From: Budorcas taxicolor | Taxonomy: Eukaryota > Chordata > Mammalia > Artiodactyla > Bovidae | Assembly (NCBI RefSeq): GCF_023091745.1 | Contig: NC_068926.1 | Coordinates: 46,028,001-46,092,000 of the forward strand | Length of the DNA stretch: 64,000 bases | Direction: 5' to 3' | Part shown: positions 1 to 10,925 of the stretch, in pieces | Layout of the letters: each line of letters opens with the position of its first letter | Position numbering within the stretch: position 1 is the stretch's first letter | The notes under the pieces: generated by a model | Told to the model about the DNA's origin: nothing | The model's input: only the letters and a program-made list of their open reading frames with translations | Database searches by the model: none | Made by a program: the position numbers and the translations under genes

Positions 1-144
1 GGTTCAATTTGTGAGTTGGGAAGATCTTCTGGAGAAGGGAATGGCTCCTCATTCCAGTATTTTTGCCTGGAGAATTCCATGGACAGAGAAGCCTGGCAGG
101 GGGTCACAAACAGTCAGACATGACTGAGTGACTAACACTTTCAC
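1..144 (+). mobile_element. Bov-tA SINE, 3' part
   Basis: The window opens inside a ruminant tRNA-Glu-derived SINE. The sequence reads through the 'gttggga agatc', 'ctggagaagggaatggct', 'ccatggacagagaagcctgg' and 'gactgagtgactaacact' landmarks of the BovA body and ends in 'tttcac'. The tRNA head lies outside the window. No coding capacity. Confidence 0.93.
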
Positions 145-1659
145 CTCTTTATAAATTGATAATTGATTAATTAATGACCTTTATTAATTACTTTCGATCA
201 TTACCATATTGCTGTAGGCTATTAACGCACATTCTTTTTGCTCTATTTGATTTTGTGCTTCCTCTTTGTATGTTATCATTGTTATACAGTAGTTATTCAG
301 CCTTGTAACAAATGCATAATTTTCTGTACTCATTGTCACTTATTGTATTTCAACATTTGCTTCTCAGCACATCACTTTTCTTCTTCACATATGCACTTAG
401 AACTTCCAGGAGTGAGGAGCCCCTGGTGTTAATCTCTCTCTGTTAATATCTGTTTAAACAGTTCCTGGGAGTTCTCATCTGGAATCCCTGTGAATATCAT
501 CAACTTCTCATTTCTCTATTTTTGATCGGACCTTTAACACAAGAGTATGGTTGGCCCTGGGTTGGGGAGTGGTCTTCCTGACCATTATGCTGCAGTCATA
601 CCTGCTTCCTCACCTTTGAGACCAGGGTTGGCTCTGTGCATTTCTTCCTCATGTGCAAGATGACGGAGCCACGGCCCCAGTTCCTTAACCCTCCCTGCAG
701 GGTCCCCACACTTTGACTTTTGGGTTTGAGCCTGTGACTGGCTCTAATCAGTCAAATTGGGAGGGAGTGGTGCTGACCACTAGGTCTTGCAGCTTACAAG
801 TCCCTGGCTCCTCACTGCGCTGAGAATCTTGAAAGCAGTAGGAATGGATGTGTTCTCTATTGCATTCTCTGAAAATGCCAGGCATCTACAGGCTCTCATG
901 CTTTTATACACTTAACAGATAATTTATAACTCATATATAACAAACACAGAATTACTACTTATGGATGTTTTATGACTCCAATATGAAGAAATATATCTCT
1001 GATCAGAGGATTCTAAGAAAGAAAAATTGTCCTTCCATAAACTCCTCCTGAACAGTAATTTGTGATGCATTTACTCACAAGGAGCGATCAGACTGTAATA
1101 AGCTTTTACATTCAGAGCACAGACACATCTGTAAAACCGCCCTCAGTGGGATGGTCTGATTATGGCGGCAAATCATCAGAAATGTGAGAAGTAATCCCAT
1201 TCCTGGTGAAGAGATTTCTAATCTTGTAAAGCAGCCCTGAACCTGGATATTTGGGGGCCCCAGAGGTGGCAGAGTCTGCAGCACATTGTTAGGAACCGAC
1301 AAACAGGCTTTAAGCTTATTTTGGTCACCACAGAAGGCAGAGACAAGACCACATGGATCAGGAATCACCACACACCTGCTCGCAGAGTGCGCAGTGGGGG
1401 CTGTAACATCTGCATCCTGCTGAGGACACAGCAGATCTGGGCTGTGAGTGGAGCAGAGGACGGCTCTGGCTCCACACATTGCTGTGTCTGGAGATTAGAT
1501 GGCTTTTCAGAAATACTGTTTCCCTTCTGTCCTGAGCTTCACAGGTGGAGTAACTGTGCCCTTGTACTTTGGACTTGGTCATCGAAGGTGTTTAGCCAAT
1601 GAAATATTAACAGATAGATGTTACCACAGGCTTGAAATGGCTTGTATAATTGGACTTGC
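145..1659. other. Single-copy-looking stretch, no gene seen
   Basis: AT-rich to about 540, then mixed composition. Around 690-810 the text ('tgacttttgggtttgagcctg' region) resembles an old mammalian MaLR/MLT1-type LTR, but too loosely to call. Overlapping open frames on both strands at 1075-1602 (134 aa minus, 93 and 74 aa) match no family I know and lack any exon or promoter context, so I treat them as chance frames. Confidence 0.4.
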
Positions 1660-1676
1660 TCTGCTGTCAGGAGGAT

Positions 1677-1839
1677 AAGGGGGCAACAGAGGATGAGATG
1701 GTTGGATGGCATCATTGACTTGATGGATATGAGTTTGAGTAAACTCTAGGAGATGGTAAAGGACAGGAAAGCCTGGCATGCTACAGTCCATGAGGTTGCA
1801 GAGTCGGACACTTAAGAAACTGAACAACAAGCAACAATG
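1677..1839 (+). mobile_element. BovB LINE 3' end, 5'-truncated
   Basis: The last ~160 bp of a BovB (RTE-clade) LINE: 'gaggatgagatggttggatgg', a 'gatggatatgagtttgag' core, then 'gttgcagagtcggacac' and an 'aactgaacaacaa' tail. It is flanked by a 17-bp TSD, 'tctgctgtcaggaggat' at 1660-1676 and 'tctgctctcaggaggat' at 1840-1856 (one mismatch). This marks a complete target-primed insertion event rather than a fragment of something larger. Confidence 0.9.
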
Positions 1840-1856
1840 TCTGCTCTCAGGAGGAT

Positions 1857-4290
1857 GGGAGACACGTGTAGTGGAGCTGACCCCAGATGGGCAAGCAGAA
1901 GAGCAGCTCACCAGCTGAGCCTCCACCAGATTAGCGAGCTTGCAGCCTCTTGGATCCCAGCACATGGGGCATCCCCCAAGAAGCTTCTAGGCCAGGTGAG
2001 AGCATCACTGGTTCCCGGGGCTGCAGTGAGATGTGAACCTGCCTGGGCTGAGGATGCAACGACGCAAAGTGGAGCCTGTTCTCTTCTGGCCCTTCTGAGG
2101 CTAAATGACCATGTTCTCACCAAATCCAGATTTAATTCATAAGAATTCAAATGTATGCGTTTTTCCAGAAAAAAAAAGAGAGAAATAATTCAAAATGAGC
2201 TGTAAAATTAAATTTACACATGTACTATTTATGATACGCTGTTCATTTCACTATGTCTTTTACATTCTGAATGCATTTGCATCTATTCTGTATGCACTTT
2301 GCAAAGCCATGGGCACCGGGTTTCATGGGTGATTCCAGAGATCTGTAAAGGCAGTTTTGCCCCAGCACTCTCTGTGCCAGGATGCAGCCCACGTGGTGTA
2401 CAGATCCACCATGTAAGGAAGGAGACATTTGTGTCTCCATAGGAGCGTGAAGATACACAAGACTCCCAAGCAGCTCTCCCTCTCTCACCCTGGGGGGCAG
2501 CATCCCCACCAGCTCCTGATTCCCCAACACATGCCTGCATCTTAGTTTCTTCCCAAGTGCACATGTCTGAACTCACACGACGTGACATGGGTGTGTAATG
2601 GTCTCCTGCTGCAGAGCGAGGCCTCTGCAGTTGTCCAGGCAGGAGCGGGCGGCTGCCTGGACCAGGCGGCAGAGGGAGACCAGGGGAGAGTGGACCAGGC
2701 TGGGGTGGTGCAGACCTCCTAATGGGATGGGGGGGTTGGAGAAGGGTGAGGGGACAACCTCTCCAGGCCCATCACTCTCCCCCGCTGTCCAGGACTGAAG
2801 GAGCATAACCTATGGATAACTCCCTCCATCCTCTGTCCTCTGTGGACCACACTTCCTGCCACCAGCTCCATGTCCCCCACTTCCCCAGCAGCCCCCAGGT
2901 TCTTCAGCAAGAGAAGTGTCCACTTTCACACTCACCAGGACGGAGTCCCCCTCGAGCTGCTGGCCCCAAGTGCTGTGTGGGGTTCCTTACAGTATGAACG
3001 CCTCTGCAGTGTTGCTCTGGCTTTGGCCCCTAATTGCTTCCTGGCCCCCTGAGATGGCCCAGCCCCTCTGTCTATCCCTTTCTCACTCACAAGTGCCTCT
3101 CTGTGTAGCCAGGGCTGGCTCCCTGCAGGAACCTCTCAGAGTGACACAAGGGCTGTGTGGATGGTCCAGCCAGACCCAGATCCTCTCCCAGCTCTAAGAT
3201 CCCACTAACGCACTACCCAGTCCCCCAACAAGTACTCAATGAGCACCTACTGTGAGCAAGGCAGCAGGGAAGGGTGGTCCCTGAGCACAAGGACCTGAGT
3301 CTAGAAGACAGAGTATTGACCAGAGGTCACCTTGTCAGCTGTGCTGGGTATGATGGAGGAGGGGACAGCCCAGGGAGTGTGACCCCAGGGACACAGGGCA
3401 GGGAGCACTTCCCTGGGGAGGGAGGCTGGAGCTGAGCTGGGGAGAGGTGAGGAGGGCTGACCAGAGCAATAGGGAAGCCTTGAAAGCAGAGGGGCAGAAG
3501 GTCAGGGCCCAAGGGGGAGAGACAGGGTGACCTGGGGACAGACAAAGTCCAGGGAGGCCAGACCACAGCCTGTGCTGGAGAGGGTGCAGAGGCACCTCCC
3601 AGAGTGGGGGGTGCACTCTTGGGGGGGTGGGCAGTCCCCAGGGCCCTATTACCTTAGTGTGGAGGTCTCCTGCTGACAAAGACCCCTGCCCATCCTGCCC
3701 TGCTCTGTAAAGAGGCCTGGGGTCTGTGAACATGCTCCCCTGAGCAGCATCTTGCCAGCTCCTGACCACAGATGCTCCGGTGGGGATCCGAGGTGGGAAG
3801 GGCCTTTGAAAGAAGAGGTGTCCCTCCAGCTAACCTCGCTGTCTACAGAGCCCCATCTTCAGCGGTCCAGACCCTGGCTGGTAACCCTCCCCCATGGTCC
3901 TATGATTCCCCAAGGCGTCCTTCCAAAGTGGGAGAACGGTGTGTTCCTGGGCCCTGCTCCCCACTCTTGCCCTGCCCTGGGAGGCGTGCAGAGCTGGTCC
4001 CGCAGTGGCTCTCATCTGCCATCACCCACAGTCTGCATCACCCACAGACTCCAGCCTGAGTCACCTCCTCTGTCCTCTCAGCTCTGCCACCCAAGGTGTG
4101 ACCCAGTCTCCACTTTTCTGTCTAGATGCTGCCTTTAGTGCATTTGAGGTTTGGTGTGATGGGAAACCACTGAAGGGATTAAGTGAGGAGATGACTTAAT
4201 TCACTTCAGTCTTTAAAAGATGACTCCAGCCACCGAGCAGAGAATGGGATAGGGAGGGGGCAGTTAGGAGATTGCAGGTAACCTGACAAA
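1857..4290. other. GC-rich single-copy-looking stretch, no gene seen
   Basis: Purine-rich runs at 3340-3560 explain several long but featureless frames (e.g. 144 aa minus at 3335-3769). A short 'caatgagcacctactgtgagc' match at about 3216-3262 resembles the MIR/L2 3' motif. 4130-4283 ('ggaaaccactgaagggatt', 'gaggagatgactt') resembles an old, common mammalian interspersed repeat that I cannot name. No splice-framed exon or conserved protein motif was recognised. Confidence 0.4.
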
Positions 4291-4507
4291 GGCTTCCCTG
4301 GTGGTGGATGGTAAAGAATCCACCTGCAATGAAGGAGATATGGGTTCAATCCCTGGGTCAGGAAGATCCCCTGGAGAAGGGAATGGCACCCACTCCAGTA
4401 TTCTTGCCTGGACAATTCCATGGACAGGGGAGCCTGGCGGGCTTCAGTCCACGGGGGTTTCGAAGAGTTGGACACGACGGAGTGACTAACAGTTTCACTT
4501 TCACTTA
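4291..4507 (+). mobile_element. Bov-tA SINE, full length
   Basis: Complete tRNA-Glu-derived SINE starting 'ggcttccctggtggtgg' and ending 'agtttcactttcactt'. The pol III B box is visible as 'gggttcaatccc'. A 6-bp direct repeat 'gacaaa' (4285-4290 and 4508-4513) may be a short TSD. The 62- and 66-aa frames here are SINE translations, not genes. Confidence 0.95.
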
Positions 4508-4513
4508 GACAAA

Positions 4514-5607
4514 TGTGATATGTGTTGGGAGGGCAGCAGGGCAGAGGGATGGAGAGGACACATTCCACAGAGGTTAGGACATGACGCCCAGAGCCCTGGG
4601 AGATGAATCCCGTCGGGCCGGTGGTACAGAAGGAGAGCCTGAGGTTCAGAGGCACCGTCACTCCCTCAGCATCGCCCACCCCGGAAACCCAGAGACGGAA
4701 GCGGCCTCCAGTCCACACCAGTGTCCCCACACCTCCTCTCAAGGACACCTCTGCAGATGGTGACTCATTATTCTGAGGCTAAACTCTTACTATTTGAGGT
4801 AAAATTGAAACAAAATGAGAAATGCAGAAAATTGCTGACACCACCGGCCTGGCGTCAACCACCATCCATCATTTTTAGTTTCCACATAACAGTCTCTGTG
4901 TACAGAATGCCGATGCTCGGATGTTGGGGAGGGTTTCTCTGCACGAAGGCCTGAGCAGGGGTAAGGGTGTTGGGGAGGGAGCTCTGGGCACCCCGATCCC
5001 CGCAGGTGTTTCCCCAGAACCGTGGACAGGAGGACCTGGCTCTTGCTGGGGTTCCACACGTGTGGGCGGGAGACAGGACAGCCGGGGAAGTGGAAAGGGG
5101 GCAAACGTCCAGGGTCCTAGAGCTGCGCACCGCCCACCTCCGCAGGGTCTAAGTTTGCACCAGGGACGGGGCTTGGTGCCCCACTCATACCTGCTGACCG
5201 GAGGCTGTGGGAGCTCTGGACTGCACCCCACCGAGGAAAAGCCATCACACCCACTGTCATACCATTTGGACTCAAGGCAGGTGTGCTGTGGGCAAAGTGG
5301 GGAAGGCCCAGGTGGGAGGATGAGGGCGGGGCCGGGCCGGAGGGGCGGGGCCAGGCCGGAGGGGCGGGGCCCCCACTGTTCTCCGGTGTTGACCAGGGTT
5401 GGACAGAATGATGTCCACCTCCAAGGGCCTTCATGGGTCTTACAGCCCCACTTTCACCGCTTCCATCTTCACCCTCTTTCTTGGACCACAAGACAAATGG
5501 GTTGAACTAATCACACTGCAGAGATTCTGTGTCATTTGTCTGCACGTGGGTTCCATCCGGTTTTATTATGTCTTTATTCCCCTTTAGTCCATTCCTCTCC
5601 CGCTCTT
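4514..5607. other. GC-rich stretch with CpGs, no gene seen
   Basis: Higher G+C and more CpG than the surroundings, giving long frames on both strands (194 aa plus at 4921-5505; 180 aa minus at 4206-4748, partly inside the SINE). Neither has recognisable domains, and the plus frame is low-complexity Gly/Pro/Arg. It holds the GC-box tandem listed separately. Confidence 0.4.
5322..5375. promoter_or_regulatory. Tandem GC-box (Sp1-type) cluster
   Basis: Two full copies and a third partial copy of a 19-20 bp unit lie head to tail (5322-5341, 5342-5360, 5361-5374). Each contains a GGGCGGGGCC core, the classical GC box bound by Sp1-family factors, separated by 'ggccgga'. It is in the most CpG-dense part of the window. 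Whether it drives a transcript is inference: no TATA box or supported exon is seen beside it. It could equally be a small GC minisatellite. Confidence 0.4.
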
Positions 5608-5817
5608 GCTGCTGCTGTGTGCTCAGTCGTGTCTGACTCTTTGAGACCCGGTGGACTGTGGCCCTCCAGGCTCCTCTGTCCATGGGGATTCTCCAGGCAA
5701 GAACTCTGGAGTGGGTAGCCACGCCCTCCTCCAGGGGACCTTCCCCACCCGGGAATCGAATACACGTCTTCTGTGTTTCCTGCATTGCTGGTGGATTCTT
5801 TACCACTGCGCCGCCTG
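5608..5817 (-). mobile_element. Bov-tA SINE, antisense
   Basis: Reverse-oriented tRNA-Glu SINE: '(gct)n tgtgctcagtcgtgtctga' at the left (its 3' tail), the 'gtggactgtggccctcc' BovA body and a degenerate tRNA half ending 'tctttaccactgcgcc'. It has diverged from the standard form, so it is one of the older copies here. Confidence 0.9.
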
Positions 5818-5859
5818 AGAAAACTCTTCTCCTGCTCTTAGGAAATCACACAATTGTGT

Positions 5860-5861
<2 letters not shown>

Positions 5862-5897
<36 letters not shown>

Positions 5898-6207
5898 AAG
5901 TCGCTTCAGTCGTGTCTGACTCTGTGCGACCCCATAGACGGCAGCCCACCAGGCTCCGACGACCCTGGGATTCTCCAGACAAAAGAACAAGAACACTCGA
6001 GTGGATTGCCATTTCCTTCTCCAATGCATGAAAGTGAGTGGATTGCCATTTCCTTCTCCAATGCATGAAAGTGAAAAGTGAAAGTGAAGTTGCTCAGTCG
6101 TGTCCGACTCTTCCAGACCCCATGGACTGCAGCCCACCAGGCTCCTCCATCCATGGGATTTTCCAGGCAAGGGTACTGGAGTGGGTTGTCATTGCATTCT
6201 CCGAGAA
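5862..6207 (-). mobile_element. BOV-A2 dimeric SINE with internal 37-bp duplication
   Basis: Two BovA monomers joined by 'gaaagtgaaaagtgaaagtg', entered from a (GCT)12 tract at 5862-5897 that corresponds to the element's 3' (AGC)n tail. A 10-bp TSD, 'aattgtgttt', flanks it (5852-5861 and 6208-6217). Unusually, a 37-bp stretch of the linker is duplicated in tandem (6001-6037 and 6038-6074). Poly-Ala and poly-Ser frames over this region are translations of the GCT tract. Confidence 0.93.
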
Positions 6208-6217
6208 AATTGTGTTT

Positions 6218-9200
6218 ACTAGTATTTAATTTTTATTGATTTTTTATGTTATTTATATGAGTGTGTTTATTGAGGTTCTTTCTTAAGATTTCCTCCTTAG
6301 GGAATCCTTGAACTGTGTTTAATGACTATTTTTTTATAGTGCATAACGTGTTCTTGTAAAATGTCCACTGCTGTTTTGTGGGAATATATGTTAAATATAA
6401 ACTGATGGCCTTCTGTTATATATTTCATTCTGTTTACACCACTTTTATTCTTACAAATAATTATGTTTTGAGCAGATGCTCATGTTGCTAAGTGACAGTG
6501 ACTCCATTATTTTTCTCAGCTACATCGTGCTCAGGGGTGTGGGGGACCCACATTTCCTTTCATGTTCCCAGGAAGCCTCCGACTCCTGGCTGCTACACAC
6601 AAGCTCAGAGAACATCCTCCTACGTGTCCTTTGTGGGCCCACGTCAGCATCTCCCCAGGAACATGCTGGAGGACAAAGGACAGCAAGCCCTCTGCATCAC
6701 CTTGTCTCCCCACAGACCACAGCGTTCCCCGCACCTGCCAACCAGAGACCCTGCGGGGAGCAATAGTTCACATCACAGGAACCTCTTCTATAAAGACACA
6801 CGCAGGTCAGGGTCCCAAGTGCATTGTCAGCTTCAGAGGGGCAGGACAGGGACACACCCAAGTCATTCCAGATAGAATTGTCACATGTCACAAGTAATGG
6901 ATGTCAGTTTCAGATAAATAACCGGTAATGTTTATTTTCAGTTTGGGGGTGTAATCTAAACACAGTTGCCAGTCTAGTAGGAGGATGGGCACGTGGATGG
7001 GGCACCCCTTATGAAACTCCCCTGAGCCCCTAGGTGGGTGGGGTGACCACAGTGACAGGAACACTGGAAGGAAAAGCACCTTAGATGCTCCGTGAAAACC
7101 TCCCGCTGCACGTTTCCCTGGAAGGTTCTCTGTGAGTGGAGAACGCAGCGTGGCCAGTAGTTAAGGGGTGGGTGTGGCAGAGAAATGATGTTTTCAGTGC
7201 GGATGAATGGTTCTCGGGCACATGTTTGTGCAGACGAGAAGCCAGCAAAAGGGAAGCTGGTGGAGGTGAGGAAGTGCAGGTCTCTGCAGGGCAGGAGGGA
7301 GGGGGTGGGAGGGCTGAGCAGTTGGTCCACAGTCACCCGTGGGAAGCTGTCACCTCATCAGACTCATGATGAGCTTTGGGCATTAGATGGAGCCACAGAC
7401 AAACTCCCTAAATCCCACCCCCCACCCCACATGAGTTTCTCTAGCTCCCTTTTCTTGGGAATTAGTGAAGAAAACACTGTTTTTCACAATATCTCAAGTC
7501 TCCCTTCTTCCAGCCAAGATCAAGAGTGAAGGAGGAAGGGGAGCCATGGGCTGAAGATTTGACAAGTTTAATGAAAGTCTTAAGTTCTGGCTCAGAGGGA
7601 ACCATCCCCCAAGATCCCAGCTGCCCAGACTTCAAGAAGAAACAGCCCCAAGCCCTGTGGATCAGAAGCACCCTTCAGATGGGAAGGAACCTGCACTTGA
7701 CAGTATTTACTCACTTGACAGACTCCTCTCTTGAATTCTCATCTTGGAAATAAAGTGGTCTCTAGGGAACCTTTTGTGTCCTTGGTGATGGAATTACCTG
7801 GGTTGCTTTCAGTAGTGCTGAAAACAGTGTGGCAGTCACATAAGAAACTTCTAGAACCTTCCAGTTCTGCCCAGCCACTCACTGGATTCAGCTGAGGGAG
7901 TGACCCCAGTCAAGGCAACATGGGGCAGAAGAACCAGCAACCAGGCCCTGCCTGAAATGCAACCACAGAATTATGGGAGATAACAAATCAGTGATGCTCT
8001 GAGTGATGCTCAAATGGTTTGTTATACAAGGGAAAACTGAGGGAGAGAGAGTGGCACAGACTGGGAGATGCCCAGAGCTTAACCAGCTAGGAGGAGCTCC
8101 CAAAACAGCAGCCCGTGCCTCCCCAGACCCAGAGACCCTCCTGTCAACTGAAGTTTTTAAGTTACAGCTCGAGTTGATGCAATGAGATTCTGGGCACTGC
8201 CGCTTTGTTGTGAGGGTCTTTATTCCCCTCCTGGCAGGTCACCCTTTGATTCCTATTCAGCTTTAATGAGTCCTCCTAACAGTGGGTGGTGACATGACAA
8301 AATTAATTCCTGACCTGCCACTGATGGTTTCCATCTTTGATTCCTCATATCCCCAGGACACCTCCAGGAACGTTGGTGTCTTACTTCATTTCCGGTGGTT
8401 TAACAGAGGGGTCACCCAGTGTGGGGACAGCTCCATGTCACACGTCCCACAGCACAAGCCCCACTGGGCCAGGCGGGACCAGGGTTCAGAGCTGCATTCT
8501 AAGGGGCCACCGTCTGGGCCTTTCTGTCTTGGCTGTCTCTCCTCTTGGGTAGAAGCTGAGCGTCAGGTGTGTTCCTGAAGCCCCACCTTCCCACTCAGAG
8601 CTGTGGGTCACCTGTCAGCCTGCCCCCTTTCGTACCTGGGCCAGGTGCTCTCAGCACCTGGTTCTGAGCAATCTGTGGCTCATCAGCCTGAGAGAGCTCT
8701 GAAAATGTCCTCAGTATTTCCATGGAGCTCTGAGTCAAACCCACCCAGATGCAGACTTTCACGTGTTCACAGGGCCCCCAGTCCTGCTTGGGAGAAACCA
8801 GTGGAAACAGACAGAACAGACGAAGGTGTTCGTGGCCCTGTGGAGTGAGAATGTGTTAATGGCCTCATGGGGGAATAACTTCGCTCCTGTGAACACTCCA
8901 TCCCCACCTGCTCAACTGTGTCTGCTCATCTCCTATCTCTCCCGTAACCGGTTCTCCCATCTCCTCACTGAGAACCCCCAGTAGGGCCCCACCCCACAGT
9001 CCTTGTCCAGGATGCCCAGCTGTTTGTACCTGGATAGGGGTGGGATTGGGTGTGAGACACCTGGAGGGAACATACAGGTGGGGGCTCTTTGAGGTGATCA
9101 AGGAACCTCCGGCAAAGCACCGCCACCACCTGCTATAGGGTCTGCCCATCAGGCTGGGGACCCGTGAACGTTTGAATGGCCTGGAGATATTCCCACAATG

Positions 9201-10045
9201 CCCTCAACTGCATAAAAAATGATGGGCTTCACCCACTGTTTATTCAGTGCTATGAATATTTGGTTGCACAAGACACCAGCTGCAAAGATGATCCTGGGAC
9301 TGGTGAGCTGATGCTGCCCGTGAGAATGACACATTGACAACCCTGCCCCCCAGTTCAGCTCTGAGTGCTCAAGGGCGGGGGGAACACAAGACCTTGGTGT
9401 GTGTCCAGGGCCCCCACACTGAGTAAGAGGCTGATTTCCTCAGTGAGTCATTCTTGCTGAGGAGGTCAAGTGCAGTCGTTAATGTCAGTGATATGAAAAG
9501 CAAAACAATTTCAACTCCACTGCCCTCTTCTTAGCAGGCTTTCTCAGGGTTCCTTATCCCAGGGCTACTGTATGTGTCATCAGCCTTGGTTTCATAACTG
9601 AATTTATATTATGACATTTTTTGAGGATTCAAGTAGCAACAGACATTCACACACTGTCCTTGTGTATAATCCTAACACTATTGGAATGTCAGCTTCACAA
9701 AGCTTGTTTCTTGAGAAACGTCAAAATGCAACCTCTTCTTCAATTTACATTTTTACCCTTTTAAAATTTTTCTCTCTTGTTATATACAGGAACTTTATCT
9801 TTCAAGTAAGGTTGACATGGAAAGATATGTCACCATTTAGGTGGTTTTTTTTTTTTTTTTAATCATTGGCAGCATCGGAAGATATGTTTTTTTTTCCCTC
9901 TGTTCTCTCTTTCAGCCCATCATAAGTGCTAAAAGCCTTCACAGATTTCAGATCTGCTGTGTTCTTTTTGTACAATCCCCTTCAGCCTCCTTGGGTTCTC
10001 CTTTAAAATAACCCCATTCCCTGGAAGGGGTTGTCATATGGTGAG
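6218..10045. other. Longest single-copy-looking stretch, no supported gene
   Basis: AT-rich to about 6480, then mixed. Frames of 60-127 aa occur on both strands without recognisable domains. A 75-aa plus frame (7526-7753) is followed by an AATAAA-like site at 7747-7752, which could suit a terminal exon or a non-coding transcript, but no splice partner or family match is seen. A T16 run lies at 9845-9860. I can name no repeat here with confidence. Confidence 0.4.
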
Positions 10046-10285
10046 GTGTGCAGAGCCTGGAATCAGCCAGGGTGGAGCCCTGTCCCCACCCTCAACCAAC
10101 TGCACAGCCTTGATAAAGTCACTTAATCTCTCAGCTTCAGTCTTCCCGATTGTCAACTTGGAATTATGATAGGATACAACACATGGAATAAGATGTCAAT
10201 ATATATACAAAGTTTAGCACCGAGTCTGAAACATTATAAGCACTCAATACATGCTAGTTGTCATTATTATTACTCTTTTAACTGC
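10046..10285 (+). mobile_element. MIR SINE, near full length
   Basis: Ancient tRNA-derived MIR. Landmarks in order: 'gcctggaatcagcc', 'aagtcacttaatctctcagc' with the following 'ttcagtcttcc', 'ttagcaccgagtctg', 'aagcactcaatacatgctagt' and a final 'attattattac'. MIRs predate the placental radiation, consistent with the divergence seen. Confidence 0.85.
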
Positions 10286-10445
10286 TCAACTTTCCTCTTT
10301 TATAGTCTCTTTGTTCTCTCAGGAAGCATTGCTCTTCTAGAAGATTTCTGTATTAGCCACTGGTTATCTATAAAGATCTAAAACAGTTGAAAATTAGTCA
10401 GAGTTGAAAGAAATGGAGAAAGACATGGAGAATTCTTGCTGAAAA

Positions 10446-10532
10446 ATAATGATCACCATGTATCAGACCCCTACTATGTGCCAAACAACTGCTAAGGTAC
10501 AATTATGATCAGATATATCATCATCACAATAT
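10446..10532 (-). mobile_element. MIR SINE, antisense, left part (split)
   Basis: Reverse-oriented MIR 3' half with 'cccctactatgtgccaaac' and 'ctgctaagg'. It is interrupted by a BOV-A2 and resumes at 10815. Confidence 0.75.
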
Positions 10533-10806
10533 CCCTGGAGAAGGCAATGGCAACCCCCTCCAGTACTCTTGCCTGGAAAATCCCATGGACGGAGGAGCCT
10601 GGTAGGCTGCAGTCTATGGGGTCGCTAAGAGTTGGACTCGACTGAGCGACTTCACTTTCATGCATTGGAGAAGGAAATGGCAACCCACTCCAGTGTTCTT
10701 GCCTGGAGAATCCCAGGGATGGGGAAGCCTGGTGGGCTGCCATCTATGCGGTCACACGGAGTTGGACATGACTGAAGCGACTTAGCAGCAGCACCAGCAG
10801 CAGCAG
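10533..10806 (+). mobile_element. BOV-A2 SINE inserted in a MIR
   Basis: Dimeric BovA SINE starting 'ctggagaaggcaatgg' and ending in an (AGC)n tail. An 8-bp TSD 'cacaatat' is at 10525-10532 and 10807-10814. The insertion splits a MIR, so the relative age of the two is directly readable. Confidence 0.95.
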
Positions 10807-10814
10807 CACAATAT

Positions 10815-10925
10815 GCCAGTGAGATATGTGCTGTCATCTCCATTCTATAGATGAAGAAAACAAGGCTCAGAGAGGTTTAGTTACTTGCCCATGGTCTGCA
10901 GCTAAGAAGCTGTAGAGTCACCTCT
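10815..10925 (-). mobile_element. MIR SINE, antisense, right part
   Basis: Continuation of the split MIR: 'ctccattctatagatgaag', then 'ggctcagagaggtttagtta' and 'cttgcccatggtctgcagc', the reverse complement of the MIR core. Confidence 0.85.

Noticed and set aside
1321..1602. Region considered as an immune-receptor segment because of short tryptophan/cysteine-rich frames
   Set aside because: No conserved V or J framework motif and no heptamer-nonamer recombination signal could be identified.
4291..4370. tRNA-Glu-like sequence at SINE heads, considered as tRNA genes
   Set aside because: The tRNA-like head is decayed and fused to the BovA body; it serves only as a pol III promoter remnant.
4921..5505. 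194-aa plus-strand reading frame
   Set aside because: Gly/Pro/Arg-rich low-complexity translation of a GC-rich stretch, with equally long frames on the other strand and no domain.
5658..6068. 136-aa frame with a poly-alanine run
   Set aside because: It joins the end of a Bov-tA to the GCT tract of a BOV-A2; the alanines are the translated trinucleotide tail.
7526..7753. 75-aa frame followed by an AATAAA-like site, considered as a terminal exon
   Set aside because: No splice-site partner, no family match, and AATAAA occurs often by chance. Kept only as a remark.
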